Assembly (NCBI GenBank): GCA_030512335.1
Contig: JAULSU010000004.1
Location: 744,001 to 808,000, forward strand
From: Immersiella caudata
Lineage: Eukaryota; Ascomycota; Sordariomycetes; Sordariales; Lasiosphaeriaceae
Length of the DNA: 64,000 nt
Reading direction: 5' to 3'
Shown: positions 45,280 through 54,542 of the stretch, piece after piece
Layout: every line of letters starts with the position of its first letter
Numbering within the stretch: the stretch's first letter is position 1
Translations under genes and position numbers: made by a program
The notes under the pieces: generated by a model
Seen by the model: only the letters and a program-made list of their open reading frames with translations
Database searches by the model: none
Told to the model about the DNA's origin: nothing

Positions 45280-46004
45280 CTACCGCCCTCTCGTGTAAAT
45301 GAGAAGCCGGCCTGCTCCAGGCTTCAACACATATTTAATGACTGAGCCAACAACCCGCTCAACGATGGCAATGAAACTCGCAATGACAACCACGCTTCCA
45401 ACCATGGCACAGAGCACCATAGAAAGACCAAGCATCAAAAAGATCAGGAAGAAAAGAATAGAAACAACCACCAACAGACATTCGCCAATCGCGGTTTCTG
45501 TCTCATTCTGGGCCTTGAGCCGGGTGAATGCCTGAAGCAGAAGGCCATTCCATGTCCGGGTCACACCCAGACGTGCAGAGCCGACTGAATATCCGCTCCG
45601 CGCAGAAGACGATTGGGCCGAGTAAAAACAAGGTACATATCCAAAACTGTCCAAACTATCCAAAACTGCATCGAACAGACAACGCCCGGCCTTGGGCAAA
45701 AAGCTACAAAGCCCAGAATACAGCCTACTGGGCCCCTGTCTGACAGCGGCGGGAATAGCCAGTCCAATAGTGGCACCAAGGCCGCCATTACGAAGATGAC
45801 GGTCAGCTGACCGAAGAGAACCTGAAGCCATAGCCGGCGGCGCGGCGTTGCTGAATCGGTTGTGTTGGACATGACTCTTGGCGTTGCGAGTGCTGCTGTG
45901 ACTATGGAAGAAAGACTTGAGCCAGAGTCTTGTGCGGAAACCCATCTTATATCTTTTAAGGGCGGTAGAGGTTCACGTGTCTTAGATTGTCTCAGCTCCG
46001 CCAT
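45280..46004 (-). CDS. Hypothetical multi-pass membrane protein, junction uncertain
   Basis: Unknown family. The first part, from Met 46004 (MAELRQSKTREPLPPLKDIR), carries two or three hydrophobic segments (VLFGQLTVIFVMAALVPLLD, FWIVWTVLDMYLVF) and stops at 45561 just after SALHVWV. A second part in another frame (AFTRLKAQNETETAIGECLL, VVVSILFFLIFLMLGLSMVL, CAMVGSVVVIASFIAIVERV, YVLKPGAGRLLIYTRGR) continues to 45280. They would be joined by a GTGTGA..CAG segment of only 35 nt, shorter than usual fungal introns, so the link may instead be a frameshift. Together they would make a protein of about 230 aa with four membrane spans. The parts clearly belong together because both are strongly hydrophobic with charged boundaries. 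Confidence 0.45.
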
Positions 46005-46220
46005 TGTGCTGGCGTGGATTGCCCGCACATTGGCATGAGGCGCCTGCACATGACGCAAGGGTTGTGGCTCTTCCAGGGAGGGCCCAAGACCACCGCCCTG
46101 TGTGCAGTCAAATCTTGCCGTCGAGAGGAATGAAGTGCCGCGCGCAGCCTCAAAGTGTGGCTACATGGTCAGTTTAGGGATCGGAAATTCTTCTGGCGTC
46201 CTGCCTTCAGACCTTACCTG

Positions 46221-46800
46221 CTACTCAATAGGGGCATGAGTCAAAACCTCCCTGGGACCGTCTTCGTCATCCCCTTCCGTTTCGTGCAGTCTGTACGCCG
46301 CCGACGTGCCCCGCTTCGGTACTTCAGATTCACCCCCATACCCAGAATAAGCTGCCCTCGTGGTCCCATCACTCTTGCTCGTCCTCCCAGGATCCATCAA
46401 GGAAACTCTCATCCCCTCCAGCGCTTCCTCCACCTTCTTAAGGGCATCATTGTGTGTGAGAAAATCATCAACGTTCCGCTCCCTTGACTTGAGATATTTT
46501 CCACCCCCTTGGATTCTGATAAGTCCCAGTAAGACTTTGAAGACTTGAAGTCGCGGCGGAGAATCACAACGATGATAGCTACCAAGACCCTGACCAAATC
46601 CCGCTACAGCGCCTCCAGGTCGACAATCTTGGCGACAATATCTCGGCCAAAACACGCCTGCTTGTTTGCGTCTGAGCCAAAGTCGAAGGATCCGTTGGAC
46701 TTTTGGTACCAACAATCTCGCGAACGAAGTCGGTCTCAGCTAATCTCCATTACCATCAAAAACGTGCCCGTTGAAAGTATGCTGATCACAGTCACTGAGG
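46221..46800 (-). pseudogene. Unrecognised gene remnant
   Basis: A reverse-strand frame (46221-46715) ends with a normal-looking hydrophilic segment (KYLKSRERNVDDFLTHNDAL, KKVEEALEGMRVSLMDPGRT). Upstream, in the two other frames, the sequence reads SNGSFDFGSDANKQACFGRD and IVAKIVDLEAL followed by a stop, then RDLVRVLVAIIVVIL. These look like pieces of one protein split by a stop and frame change. I cannot name the family or fix a start. Confidence 0.3.
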
Positions 46801-47129
46801 CGCCATGACTATTGCTTACTGTAGTCACGCAACAGACATTGCTGACTTCGAGGACTCCTTCATCTAGACCCTCTCCGAACTAAGAGCTAACGTCATGAGC
46901 AACGTGCTAGAACATTCCTTATCTGATGGCCGATTACGCATACTAAATATCAAGGGCTCGTGATAGTTTGTTTTAAAATCGGTGATGCACACTGAAACCC
47001 ATTAGGGACTTGGCAAACATCCAAAATCCGTCGATACTGTTGTCTTTTGGAGTTGGGTATCGGAGCCTTACCAAGACTGAAATTTGAGGACTCGCTTTGC
47101 TTCACTGCTGATCATTGACAAATAGGTGC
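46801..47129. other. Gene-free spacer
   Basis: AT-rich compared with the surroundings, no coding blocks seen. Confidence 0.4.
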
Positions 47130-47790
47130 CCAAGGTCTGTTCAGTAAGCTTGAAGCCGTGAGGATGGAACTGTTTGTGTTGAGCTTACAATGTCCTCGAC
47201 CAGACGAGAAGGTGGCCCTTCACGTGTAAGCCATAAATGAAAACAAAAAAAAGTGCACTTGGACACTGCTGATGGCGATCCCCTTAGGCAAGTAACAGAA
47301 GTCCAGTGTGAGAAGGTTTTTATCTTCGATGGCGAGTTGTTGATCATACGAAACGCAGAGGGCAAGTTCCGGCTGGTCATTCTCAGCAGGAACGAGTGCA
47401 CAACAATGAGCCAAGAATGTGAGTGGCATATCATTAAACCCTTTCGTCGACCCAACGTCTGATAACGTCTTCGCCGATTAGTGCCTGAGACCTTCTTTAC
47501 AGAGGGTTATGTCTCGGCGGAGGCCCATCGCCTTTTGTTTCGCCTGCCTGGCTCGTTTAGCTCGAAGGGAAAGGGGAGCGGAAGGTTTATCGCTACCCGA
47601 AAGAGCTGAAGTTCCTCGACTTCCACAGTGCCTATGGTAAGTCACTCTCGCTGAGGCCTTTCAAGAAGTGGGGTTGTGTCTAACGCAGACAAACTAGCAG
47701 AAAGGATGTTTGAGCTGGGGAGAATCGCAGTCTCTCAGGCAGCAATTATTCCTCCCTATGAAGGAATCGGAACCGAGCAGTGACGTACAT
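47130..47790 (+). pseudogene. Unrecognised gene remnant with several coding-like blocks
   Basis: Blocks on the plus strand look like protein: SLQCPRPDEKVALHV, VTEVQCEKVFIFDGELLIIR, NAEGKFRLVILSRNECTTMS, then VYRYPKELKFLDFHSAYG followed by a GTAAGT donor near 47638 and, after an intron, DKLAERMFELGRIAVSQAAI ending with a stop near 47780. The blocks are in different frames and a stop or frame change separates several of them. Family unknown; it may be a decayed member of a fungal-specific gene family. Confidence 0.35.
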
Positions 47791-48902
47791 CCCGAGAGCC
47801 TTTGAGGTGGGAAACTCAAGAAAAGACGGAGAAAATGCCTCTGGCAGAGGCAAAGCGAATGCGGCCGAGACGGAAGATAAGGCCCCCAGGTAGGAAACCC
47901 AGCTGCGTTAAGGCACTTAATGCAAGATATGCACGAGTTGCGCCATGCATTCGCCACATTTTCTGGCATCATCCGACTGGGGCGTTGGATTTGGCAGGAC
48001 CCGCTCTTCCGTCTTTGGCTCCTTCCCAGCGTGCGATCTAGATCGGGTTAATTCAGAGTCCACCTTCATTTGGATGCCCAAGACCGTGCACAATCTCGCA
48101 TCGTCAGTGTTCAAACACTTCCCCCCGCGTCCCAGCCACGACCTTTGTTGTCTAGACTCACCGTATTTCCTTCTCCACGCCGTTGCACCCTTTCGCAGAA
48201 ACTACCCTTGTATCAATCGCCGCACCATTGACTCATTGGGCTGCCGTTCAGCACAGAATGTCTATTCTCGTGCTTTGCATTTCCCGATCCGGCGAGATCC
48301 ATGAGGACTTTCTCTTCGGGGATGGGTGCAGGTAACGGCCCCATCGCAAAACCTCCGACTGGTCCACTTTTCACCTCCCAAGCCGTCCCTACATTCGGGT
48401 AAGGCCCGGCAGGCACGAACCTGCATGCGCTGGTCCAGCCATTACGGGATCCGGTCTTCAAAAGGTGGCGGGTCTAGGAACGATTCGACAGCCGATGCAG
48501 TCGGTGAGTGCAGAGAGGGTCCACGGATGCTGCACTTTTCCGCAGTGGCAGACGAATCAGCAGCGGTGACCGATGTGTGCGAGGAAATCGTGAAAACACG
48601 GTTTGTTCACGACAGAGGCATGTCATTTTGGTGCTGTTTCCGCTGTCGTCATTCTGGCATGATGGCATTGCTTCCGGACCGTCGTGCATAGCATGTGAAA
48701 TTCGGCGACAACTGAAGAAGGTGCGTTCGTTGTGCTTGCAGTTCGGTCGAAGTTGTCGCTTCGGGCCGCGCTATGAGTCGTCTCCACCGCACAGCACTCA
48801 GCTGAAGACTAAAAGCACCTCTTTTTTTCTCTCACAGGAACCCTGAGGACTTCTCTTCAGCGTTGAGTTTCTTCACCCCCACCTCGCGCAACACATCTCA
48901 TC
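47791..48902. other. Gene-free stretch and promoter of the collagen-like gene
   Basis: Short frames only. No repeats or RNA genes are recognised. Confidence 0.45.
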
Positions 48903-50645
48903 ATGGCTCCATTTCCTTTTCGATTCCGCTTCCAGGACTCGACTGCGGCCCTCATTTCGCGACAAACAACGCCGACCGTCGATTCTGTCAACACCGGAGT
49001 TCCGATGCCACCCGTCGAAACCAGCAGCTCAGGGCCCAACAGCGCTCAGGTCGCGGGCATAGTCCTCGGAATTCTCTTCTCGGCTTTCATCACCGGCTGG
49101 ATGTTCTGGTGCGTCTGCTTCAAGAACCGAAGGGACAATTCCAACAGCGTCATGATCGTCTCAAGGCCCGTTTCGGTTGTTGGGAGCACATCAGCACGCA
49201 CTCGAGTTGTGGCCATTCCCGGACCTCAAGGGCCACCCGGGCCGCCAGGGCCGCCTGGCCCCCCGGGATTGCGAGGGTTGCCGGGAATCCCAGGCATCCC
49301 AGGACATATGGGTGAGATGGGTCCGAGAGGGCTGCCGGGACCTCGGGGTTTGACCGGCCCAGCGGGACCCGAAGGCAAAAGAGGTCCTCCGGGGAAGGAG
49401 GCCCTCGTCCAACGAACCAAATCAAGGGACCGGTCAAGGCCCGCCTCGCATGGCGGCAGAGAAACTCCGACGTCCAATATGCCGCTTGGCTCTGCTCGGA
49501 ATGAGTCGTCCCACCCTTACGGAGCTGCGGATTCGGGGGTTGACTTTGGCACGGCAACGCCTTCCGTCCGTTCTGGGCGCACCCGATTCGCCCCTCCATA
49601 TGTGATGGCTCCCCCGACGCCAGCAATGGCATATCTCGTTCAGGATCGCCCGCAAACAGCAGGCATGGAATCTGGGATGGTGACTACTACTTCTCGTCAT
49701 GTGTCGCCTTCAACACCCCCTTCCACTCCACCACAATCCCCACTGCCGGTGAGATCTCTGCCCTTTAGGGAGCCTAGAAGGAGCTCCAGCTCGACACCTC
49801 CCGTTTCGGCATCTGCATCTCCTATTCAGTCATCACGAGAGCTCTTTCAGCCTATCCAACTTCCAACCGAAAATCCTGTACGTGAGTTTCAGCGTCGTCA
49901 GCATTTCGAAACCGACAGCATCCTGTCCCTTCTTTTTCCGATTTCTCCGCCGCCAGCGCGCGCGAAACCACAACGAGCCCAATCGTTCTCCTCTTCATCG
50001 CTGCCAACACGCGGTAGGCCCAACACGAAGGGAGAATCTCGTGCCAAAAAGATGCCGCATTGTCATCATCGTCGCTCTTCACCTCCTCACCAGCAGCAAC
50101 CCACACTTTTTCCCCCTTGCCGCCGGCAGATGACCACGCGACAAAGGAGACCGGCCCGCGAGGCCACCGCCAACCTGATACCATTCCTTCCTCGCTCTAC
50201 CTTCACACGGCAACTGACCGCAAACGAAGCTGACAAACGAAAAACAGAGTGGCAGCGGCCCTTTTTCGCCCCTCACAACACCGCCACGCTCCGAGCACTG
50301 AAAGAGCTGGACGATGCGGTGGTCAACAGCTGGATGGCCGAACTACCAGAGACAAAAGAGGAGATTATGGAGATCAGGGAGGTCAATGTGGATGATATGG
50401 ATGGGAATGAGACTGCAACGGAATCTGAGAAGGGAGCAAGAGAAGGAGCCCGGCTGGAACCTGACAAGGGTGATGGTAGGAGTGATGGATATCGACAGCC
50501 GTACTTTGAAGCGGTGGAAGATTCGGCGGATACGGCAGATGAGACTGTAGCGGGGACGGTGCCGAGTTTCCGTACATCATCGTCGACTCTCACCGAGAGG
50601 GAAAATTTACCTGAAGGCGGTGGTGTTTGGCTCCACTCGGATTAG
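48903..50645 (+). CDS. Collagen-like (Gly-X-Y) single-pass membrane protein, 580 aa
   Basis: A single-exon gene with a good start context (CATCATGGC). Residues 1-48 are Ser/Thr/Pro-rich without a signal peptide (QTTPTVDSVNTGVPMPPVET). One membrane span lies at about 49-73 (VAGIVLGILFSAFITGWMFW then CVCF), followed by KNRRD. From residue 107 to 166 there are 20 uninterrupted Gly-X-Y triplets: GPQ, four GPP, GLR, GLP, two GIP, GHM, GEM, GPR, GLP, GPR, GLT, GPA, GPE, GKR, GPP, GKE. The remaining about 410 residues are low-complexity, Ser/Pro/Arg-rich and then acidic (EIREVNVDDMDG, ATESEKGAREGA). The basic KNRRD next to the span favours N-out/C-in, which would put the collagen-like helix in the cytosol; the opposite topology would resemble a surface adhesin. 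Family assignment beyond the repeat is not possible. Confidence 0.85.
   Translation: MAPFPFRFRFQDSTAALISRQTTPTVDSVNTGVPMPPVETSSSGPNSAQVAGIVLGILFSAFITGWMFWCVCFKNRRDNSNSVMIVSRPVSVVGSTSARTRVVAIPGPQGPPGPPGPPGPPGLRGLPGIPGIPGHMGEMGPRGLPGPRGLTGPAGPEGKRGPPGKEALVQRTKSRDRSRPASHGGRETPTSNMPLGSARNESSHPYGAADSGVDFGTATPSVRSGRTRFAPPYVMAPPTPAMAYLVQDRPQTAGMESGMVTTTSRHVSPSTPPSTPPQSPLPVRSLPFREPRRSSSSTPPVSASASPIQSSRELFQPIQLPTENPVREFQRRQHFETDSILSLLFPISPPPARAKPQRAQSFSSSSLPTRGRPNTKGESRAKKMPHCHHRRSSPPHQQQPTLFPPCRRQMTTRQRRPAREATANLIPFLPRSTFTRQLTANEADKRKTEWQRPFFAPHNTATLRALKELDDAVVNSWMAELPETKEEIMEIREVNVDDMDGNETATESEKGAREGARLEPDKGDGRSDGYRQPYFEAVEDSADTADETVAGTVPSFRTSSSTLTERENLPEGGGVWLHSD
49221..49400 (+). repeat. Collagen Gly-X-Y coding repeat, 20 triplets
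   Basis: Sixty codons in 9-nt periodicity (GGx-nnn-nnn), with the first part GC-rich and nearly identical at DNA level (five GPQ/GPP units), then diversified. There are no interruptions of the glycine register. Confidence 0.9.
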
Positions 50646-50800
50646 CCTGAGGAGCAAAGACTCATTCAACTGGGGAAAGGGAAACGACGGACAAGCGATG
50701 TCAATATATATATATACGAAGGGCTTTAATGCGAATTACGCTTTGCGCGAAGGCACTCTGGTCACCTCCATTGTAACCCAGGGCACTTAAGAGTGTGCGG
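50646..50800. other. Convergent spacer after the collagen-like gene
   Basis: Contains a short TATATATATA stretch near 50704-50714, possibly part of a 3' end signal; nothing else seen. Confidence 0.4.
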
Positions 50801-51847
50801 TCACACCGTAACGGTCGGTACTCCTTTCGAATACACCCCAATCGTATCCACAATCCTCGCAATCAGCTGCCCCGGTAACCCCCTGATAGCTTCATCCTTG
50901 CCCGCCAGCATCTTCGCTCTCGTCTCGAGGAAACGGCCCCTGAATACCTCCCAGAGCGCTACATCCTCCTCGCACTTGGCGTTCGGGTTTGGATAAAATG
51001 GGTCGTTGCGCCAGAATCGTTCGGCTGCTATCTTCATCCCTTCGCCAGTCATGGGCAGCCTCTTGTAGCAGTCGAAATCCAGGATCCAGAGTGCGTGCTC
51101 GCCAAGGGGGCCCGAGGTGAACGTGAAAGACGCCGAAGCGTCAGAGCGAGAGGCGTCATCCTCGTCCGGAACAGGTCGAGGTCGAGCGAGAACAAACTCA
51201 ACATCGCATGCATCGATCTCCGCAACCCAAAGCAAGAAGGCCAGGCCCTCGGCCATCGCACAGGCATAGCTCTGCGCAGCCAGACCCACTGCCCCGATCT
51301 GGTCGATGTGAAGCGGGTAGTTCCGAAGGCTAATAGACTTGAGCATGCTCCTTCGTGATGACGCTGTATCAGTCCTTCGACGACCCAGATATGGTCGAAT
51401 CAGGCAGTGTTGGTTGCGTCCATCGTCGACGATGGCGTCAATCATATCTTCAGGGCCGTTCCAGAACTTTTCGACGAGCAAGCAGCGAGCATGGCTTAGC
51501 ATGGAGAGGATGCGCTCGCTGACCAGAGCTTAGCACAGTCTTAAGCCGGTGGGGAGGCGGGGGAGGATGATGTTCCAAGTGGAGCTTTCGGGTTGGAGGA
51601 AGGCTGTGTGGCGCGGGATGTTGATGTGGTAAGGTCCGAGGCTGGAGAGGATGTGCTTGTGGATTGTCGCTTCGTTCCCGATCGATCGGTCTGGGAGGCC
51701 GTCTGCGCGTTTGAGGACGATGGAGGTGGAGGTGGTGCATTGGTCGATGTCGGGGAATTGGGAGGAGTCTGCCCATACGCTGCCGCAGGAGCCGTAGCCG
51801 ATTCGGCTGAGGGGGGTGGATGATTGAGAGATTGTGATTCCGTCCAT
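50801..51847 (-). pseudogene. DUF3669-domain protein with one in-frame stop
   Basis: DUF3669 proteins are fungal proteins of unknown function, sometimes annotated as zinc-finger-like. The reverse-strand frame from Met 51847 reads MDGITISQSSTPLSRIGYGS (CGSVWA follows), then VLKRADGLPDRSIGNEATIH. After a TAA at 51530-51532 the same frame continues ALVSERILSMLSHARCLLVE, HIDQIGAVGLAAQSYACAMA, EGLAFLLWVAEIDACDVEFV, LGEHALWILDFDCYKRLPMT and AAERFWRNDPFYPNPN to 50801. All the family's conserved blocks are present and in one frame, so the single TAA (plausibly CAA, Gln, before mutation) is the only lesion seen. It could be a recent null allele, a sequencing error or, less likely, a read-through. No intron is needed. 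Confidence 0.8.
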
Positions 51848-53229
51848 CGTAGTGAAAACGTCGGCAATGCAATTTCGGTGGTGCTTGAAACGAATGTTGT
51901 ATGCTGGTAGGTGTTGTACAAGAGCAAGGGAGAAGAGAATTTGGACGACCCAAAACGTCTGGTTTTATACCAGCGGTAATGATTGAGTCAGCTGCAAAGA
52001 CATGAAGAAAACCTTGTGGAAGAGGCTGACCGTTAAGTTTACCGCCCATAAACGCAAGCTTCCGGCCAAAGTGAAAGCCAAATTTTCTTTGCAGAGTTCA
52101 AGTCTGGTGGATAGGTACCCCACAGTAATGGAAACTGGGACGCAACACTATGTGCCCAGACACGTTGTTTACTTTGCTGAAAATTCTTGTCCAGAGTTTC
52201 TGCGCGCTTGGAAGGCGCGTCGCTTTCTATTCCCAGCATCTCAGAAGTTTATCTCGATTTTCCGGATAAACAGCCTCTCCTCACCTTTTATCCTTCGTCC
52301 AAGTACCAGGCAAGTGACTATGGCTCCCAGAGCTGTATTAAAGTCTGATTTTGATAGGATAGAGTTCCCAAGCTCGTCGATATAGGCGCGAATAGTTCTC
52401 CTAGGTACGCACTTTATTCTGCTGACAGAAAATTATGCAGCGTCTAAGTCTCGTTCCTCCGTATTTTTTTCGAGGATTTTAACAATCCGCGACTCGCTTA
52501 ATACTCACTCTATGGATACCTCTACACTATTTTCAGAGTTGGATGGCGACGCTAACCTTGACGATCTCGATAAGCGTCCGCTAGACTTCTATACTTCTTC
52601 AGACCACGTGCAACAAAACGGCGTATCACATGCATCATACGTATTTCCGGCTCACAATGGCCTAGGCTCATTCAGAACTGACAAACCGAGGAAAAGTATT
52701 CAAGAATAAAATCGACTATCTACGGTTGGACACTGCTGCCCCGAATACATTGAATGCGGAAAGGAGAGCTTTGAGCCGACCTGTTCAGAGGTGACAAGAC
52801 AAAAAGCTTAGAAAATCGAGCGAAACCGCAGGATAGAGATATGGCGCCTGGAGCAAAGCCAACATCTATTAGAAGACATTCAACAAGAAACAAAGCGTCA
52901 ATCAGAGATTTCGCTGCATAAGCTTACGCTAACTAGTATTAGTGCTGTTGATGAAGCTGATGGTAACGCTAGTTTCTTGGAGAACGGCCAGTTGATGAAG
53001 ACAATACCGTACTAGCAAAAAATTGGAGAGGCTGCGAAGTTATGTCACTAAGAATATCATTCTCGATTTTATGGGAATCGATGACTGACTACTTATGATT
53101 CTCCGGAGAAGCCCGGGAAACACCAACCCGGGGCCACCACCTCCATACTTTCCAGCAGTTCAACCCCCCCCCACGTCGACAACACAGCTTCTTCACAACG
53201 CCATATATGCTTATCAAAACCGACGCAAA
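51848..53229. other. AT-rich degraded stretch, mostly gene-free
   Basis: Part of it (52400-53080) is noticeably AT-rich with many stops in all frames and coding-like scraps such as FKNKIDYLRLDTAAPNTLNA near 52690-52740. It may be a heavily mutated old coding or transposon sequence. I recognise no terminal repeats or transposase motifs. A 127-codon frame at 52002-52385 is listed separately. Confidence 0.4.
52002..52385 (+). CDS. Short open frame of unknown status, 127 aa
   Basis: A basic N-terminus (MKKTLWKRLTVKFTAHKRKL) followed by an unremarkable hydrophilic sequence; no family, signal peptide or membrane segment. The start lies about 155 nt from the divergent DUF3669 start. I include it only because the frame is open and compositionally plausible. 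Confidence 0.25.
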   Translation: MKKTLWKRLTVKFTAHKRKLPAKVKAKFSLQSSSLVDRYPTVMETGTQHYVPRHVVYFAENSCPEFLRAWKARRFLFPASQKFISIFRINSLSSPFILRPSTRQVTMAPRAVLKSDFDRIEFPSSSI

Positions 53230-53640
53230 AAGCCCCTCCCTCCATCGCGGATCTCCCTGACAACATCATCCTCGAAATCTAATCCCACCTCCCACCAGCC
53301 TCCAAAGCCGCCCTAGCACCCACAAATCGCCGCCTCCTGAGGACCGTCAGAAAAGACACGCTCTTGCCAAGCCCAGTTCAGCGAGACGCCCCTCCTCCGC
53401 CTCCTCCACCACGATCGCACCACCAACATCTATTTGCATCCCCTGCGGGAAATTGCACGACCCCATCAACTACAGCCCTACCAAATGCCCCGACATGACT
53501 GTCCGAGATTGCCAACAGGGCAGTGCGCACACGCCTGGCACCTCACAGCACCGATAGGTATTCTGCCAGTTCGTTGGTCCACGGCAACTCGGCAGCAAAA
53601 CGTCGGCAAAAACATACAACACCGGGGATTCGCTGGTCGT
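53230..53640 (+). pseudogene. F-box protein remnant
   Basis: An F-box core reads PSIADLPDNIILEI, then a TAA stop (53280-53282), then SHLPPASKAALAPTNRRLLR in the same frame; Gln (CAA) is the usual residue at the stop position (LPxEIxxEIQSHLPPAS). Downstream, in another frame, ICIPCGKLHDPI and KCPDMTVRDCQQG resemble the CxxCGKLH motif that follows the F-box in a large fungal family. A frame change between them plus the stop make this a broken copy. The rest of the protein is not recognised. Confidence 0.65.
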
Positions 53641-53782
53641 CACCGACCCAACTACTAGTCCGGCCCTCACTGGCTTATCTATGGGAGAGCGGACGGGATC
53701 CCGAGCTTTCCAGTGGGTATGGTCGTATGTATTGGCTTTGCCAGTGAATTTGGCTCATGACACTTAGTGCCGGCTCCCAACT

Positions 53783-54166
53783 GTGCACCCCAAGTTCGTC
53801 GTACCCTCGAGCTCCGGCTCCAAGTCCGCATCCGTCAGACTCCTCGGATCTTCCGTCGCCAAGTTCCGCCATCAGATCCAGCTGACGGGAACAGAGCAGC
53901 ACAAGTTTAGCGCCTTCACCAGGACGGACGAGGCCGGTCCCGGCTTTGTGGTGTGGTACTTTATCGCCAACTTCGAGGACGGTTCCATACTGAGCGATCT
54001 TATTTCTGTCCAGAGTGACTAGATTGGGACGGACTGGACGGAGGTCACGGGTTTCTTTGAGTCTGGGGGTATGGAGGTTTTTTACGTCAATGTCAGGGTT
54101 ATTTGCACAGGCGGGCCGACGCCGCGGAAGTTTTACTTTGATGACATTGCTTTGGTTGAGGAATGA
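53783..54166 (+). pseudogene. Beta-sandwich (carbohydrate-binding-like) domain remnant with in-frame TAG
   Basis: The frame reads FVVPSSSGSKSASVRLLGSS, VWYFIANFEDGSILSDLISV, then TAG at 54020-54022, then IGTDWTEVTGFFESGG and VEVFYVNVRVI-like sequence, ending KFYFDDIALVEE before a stop at 54164-54166. Alternating hydrophobic strands and the FYFDDIALVEE end resemble the C-terminal strands of galactose-binding/CBM4-9-like domains that close many fungal extracellular proteins. Gln (CAG) is a plausible ancestor of the TAG. The N-terminal part of the gene is not recognisable upstream, so this is a partial remnant. The family call is tentative. Confidence 0.45.
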
Positions 54167-54542
54167 GAATGCCTCGTTATTCTTTGGGGTGGCATCTGGT
54201 TGATGATATGGCTCGGGATTTAATTAGATTATGTCTACCTGACTAGATCTGGGGACGGAGGGGAAGAAAGGTGTTTCATTTCGTTATAGCATGCCTACCT
54301 ATGGTATATTAGTATACTTATGAGCATTGGTCTATGCCATACTGACATAAGGACGGAAGCCGACACCGAGCTGAGCCGTACCTCGAGTTGAACTTTCAGC
54401 CGCCATCGCGTCATAACCAAAGACTAGATAACCGGGCCAAAAGAAAAAGGGAACCATTTGCTTGAACCAACCAACGTTCGGTGTGACATTGCTCCGCAAG
54501 TCTTCATACAGCACTCCGACAACCGTCTAAGTATAGAGGTGC
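54167..54542. other. Convergent spacer
   Basis: Between the beta-sandwich remnant and the 3' end of the kinase gene; nothing recognised. Confidence 0.5.

Noticed and set aside
49150..49632. Reverse-strand Gly-Pro-rich frames opposite the collagen repeat, readable as a second collagen-like protein
   Set aside because: The complement of a GPP-type repeat is itself Gly/Pro-rich; the plus-strand frame alone has a membrane span and full length.
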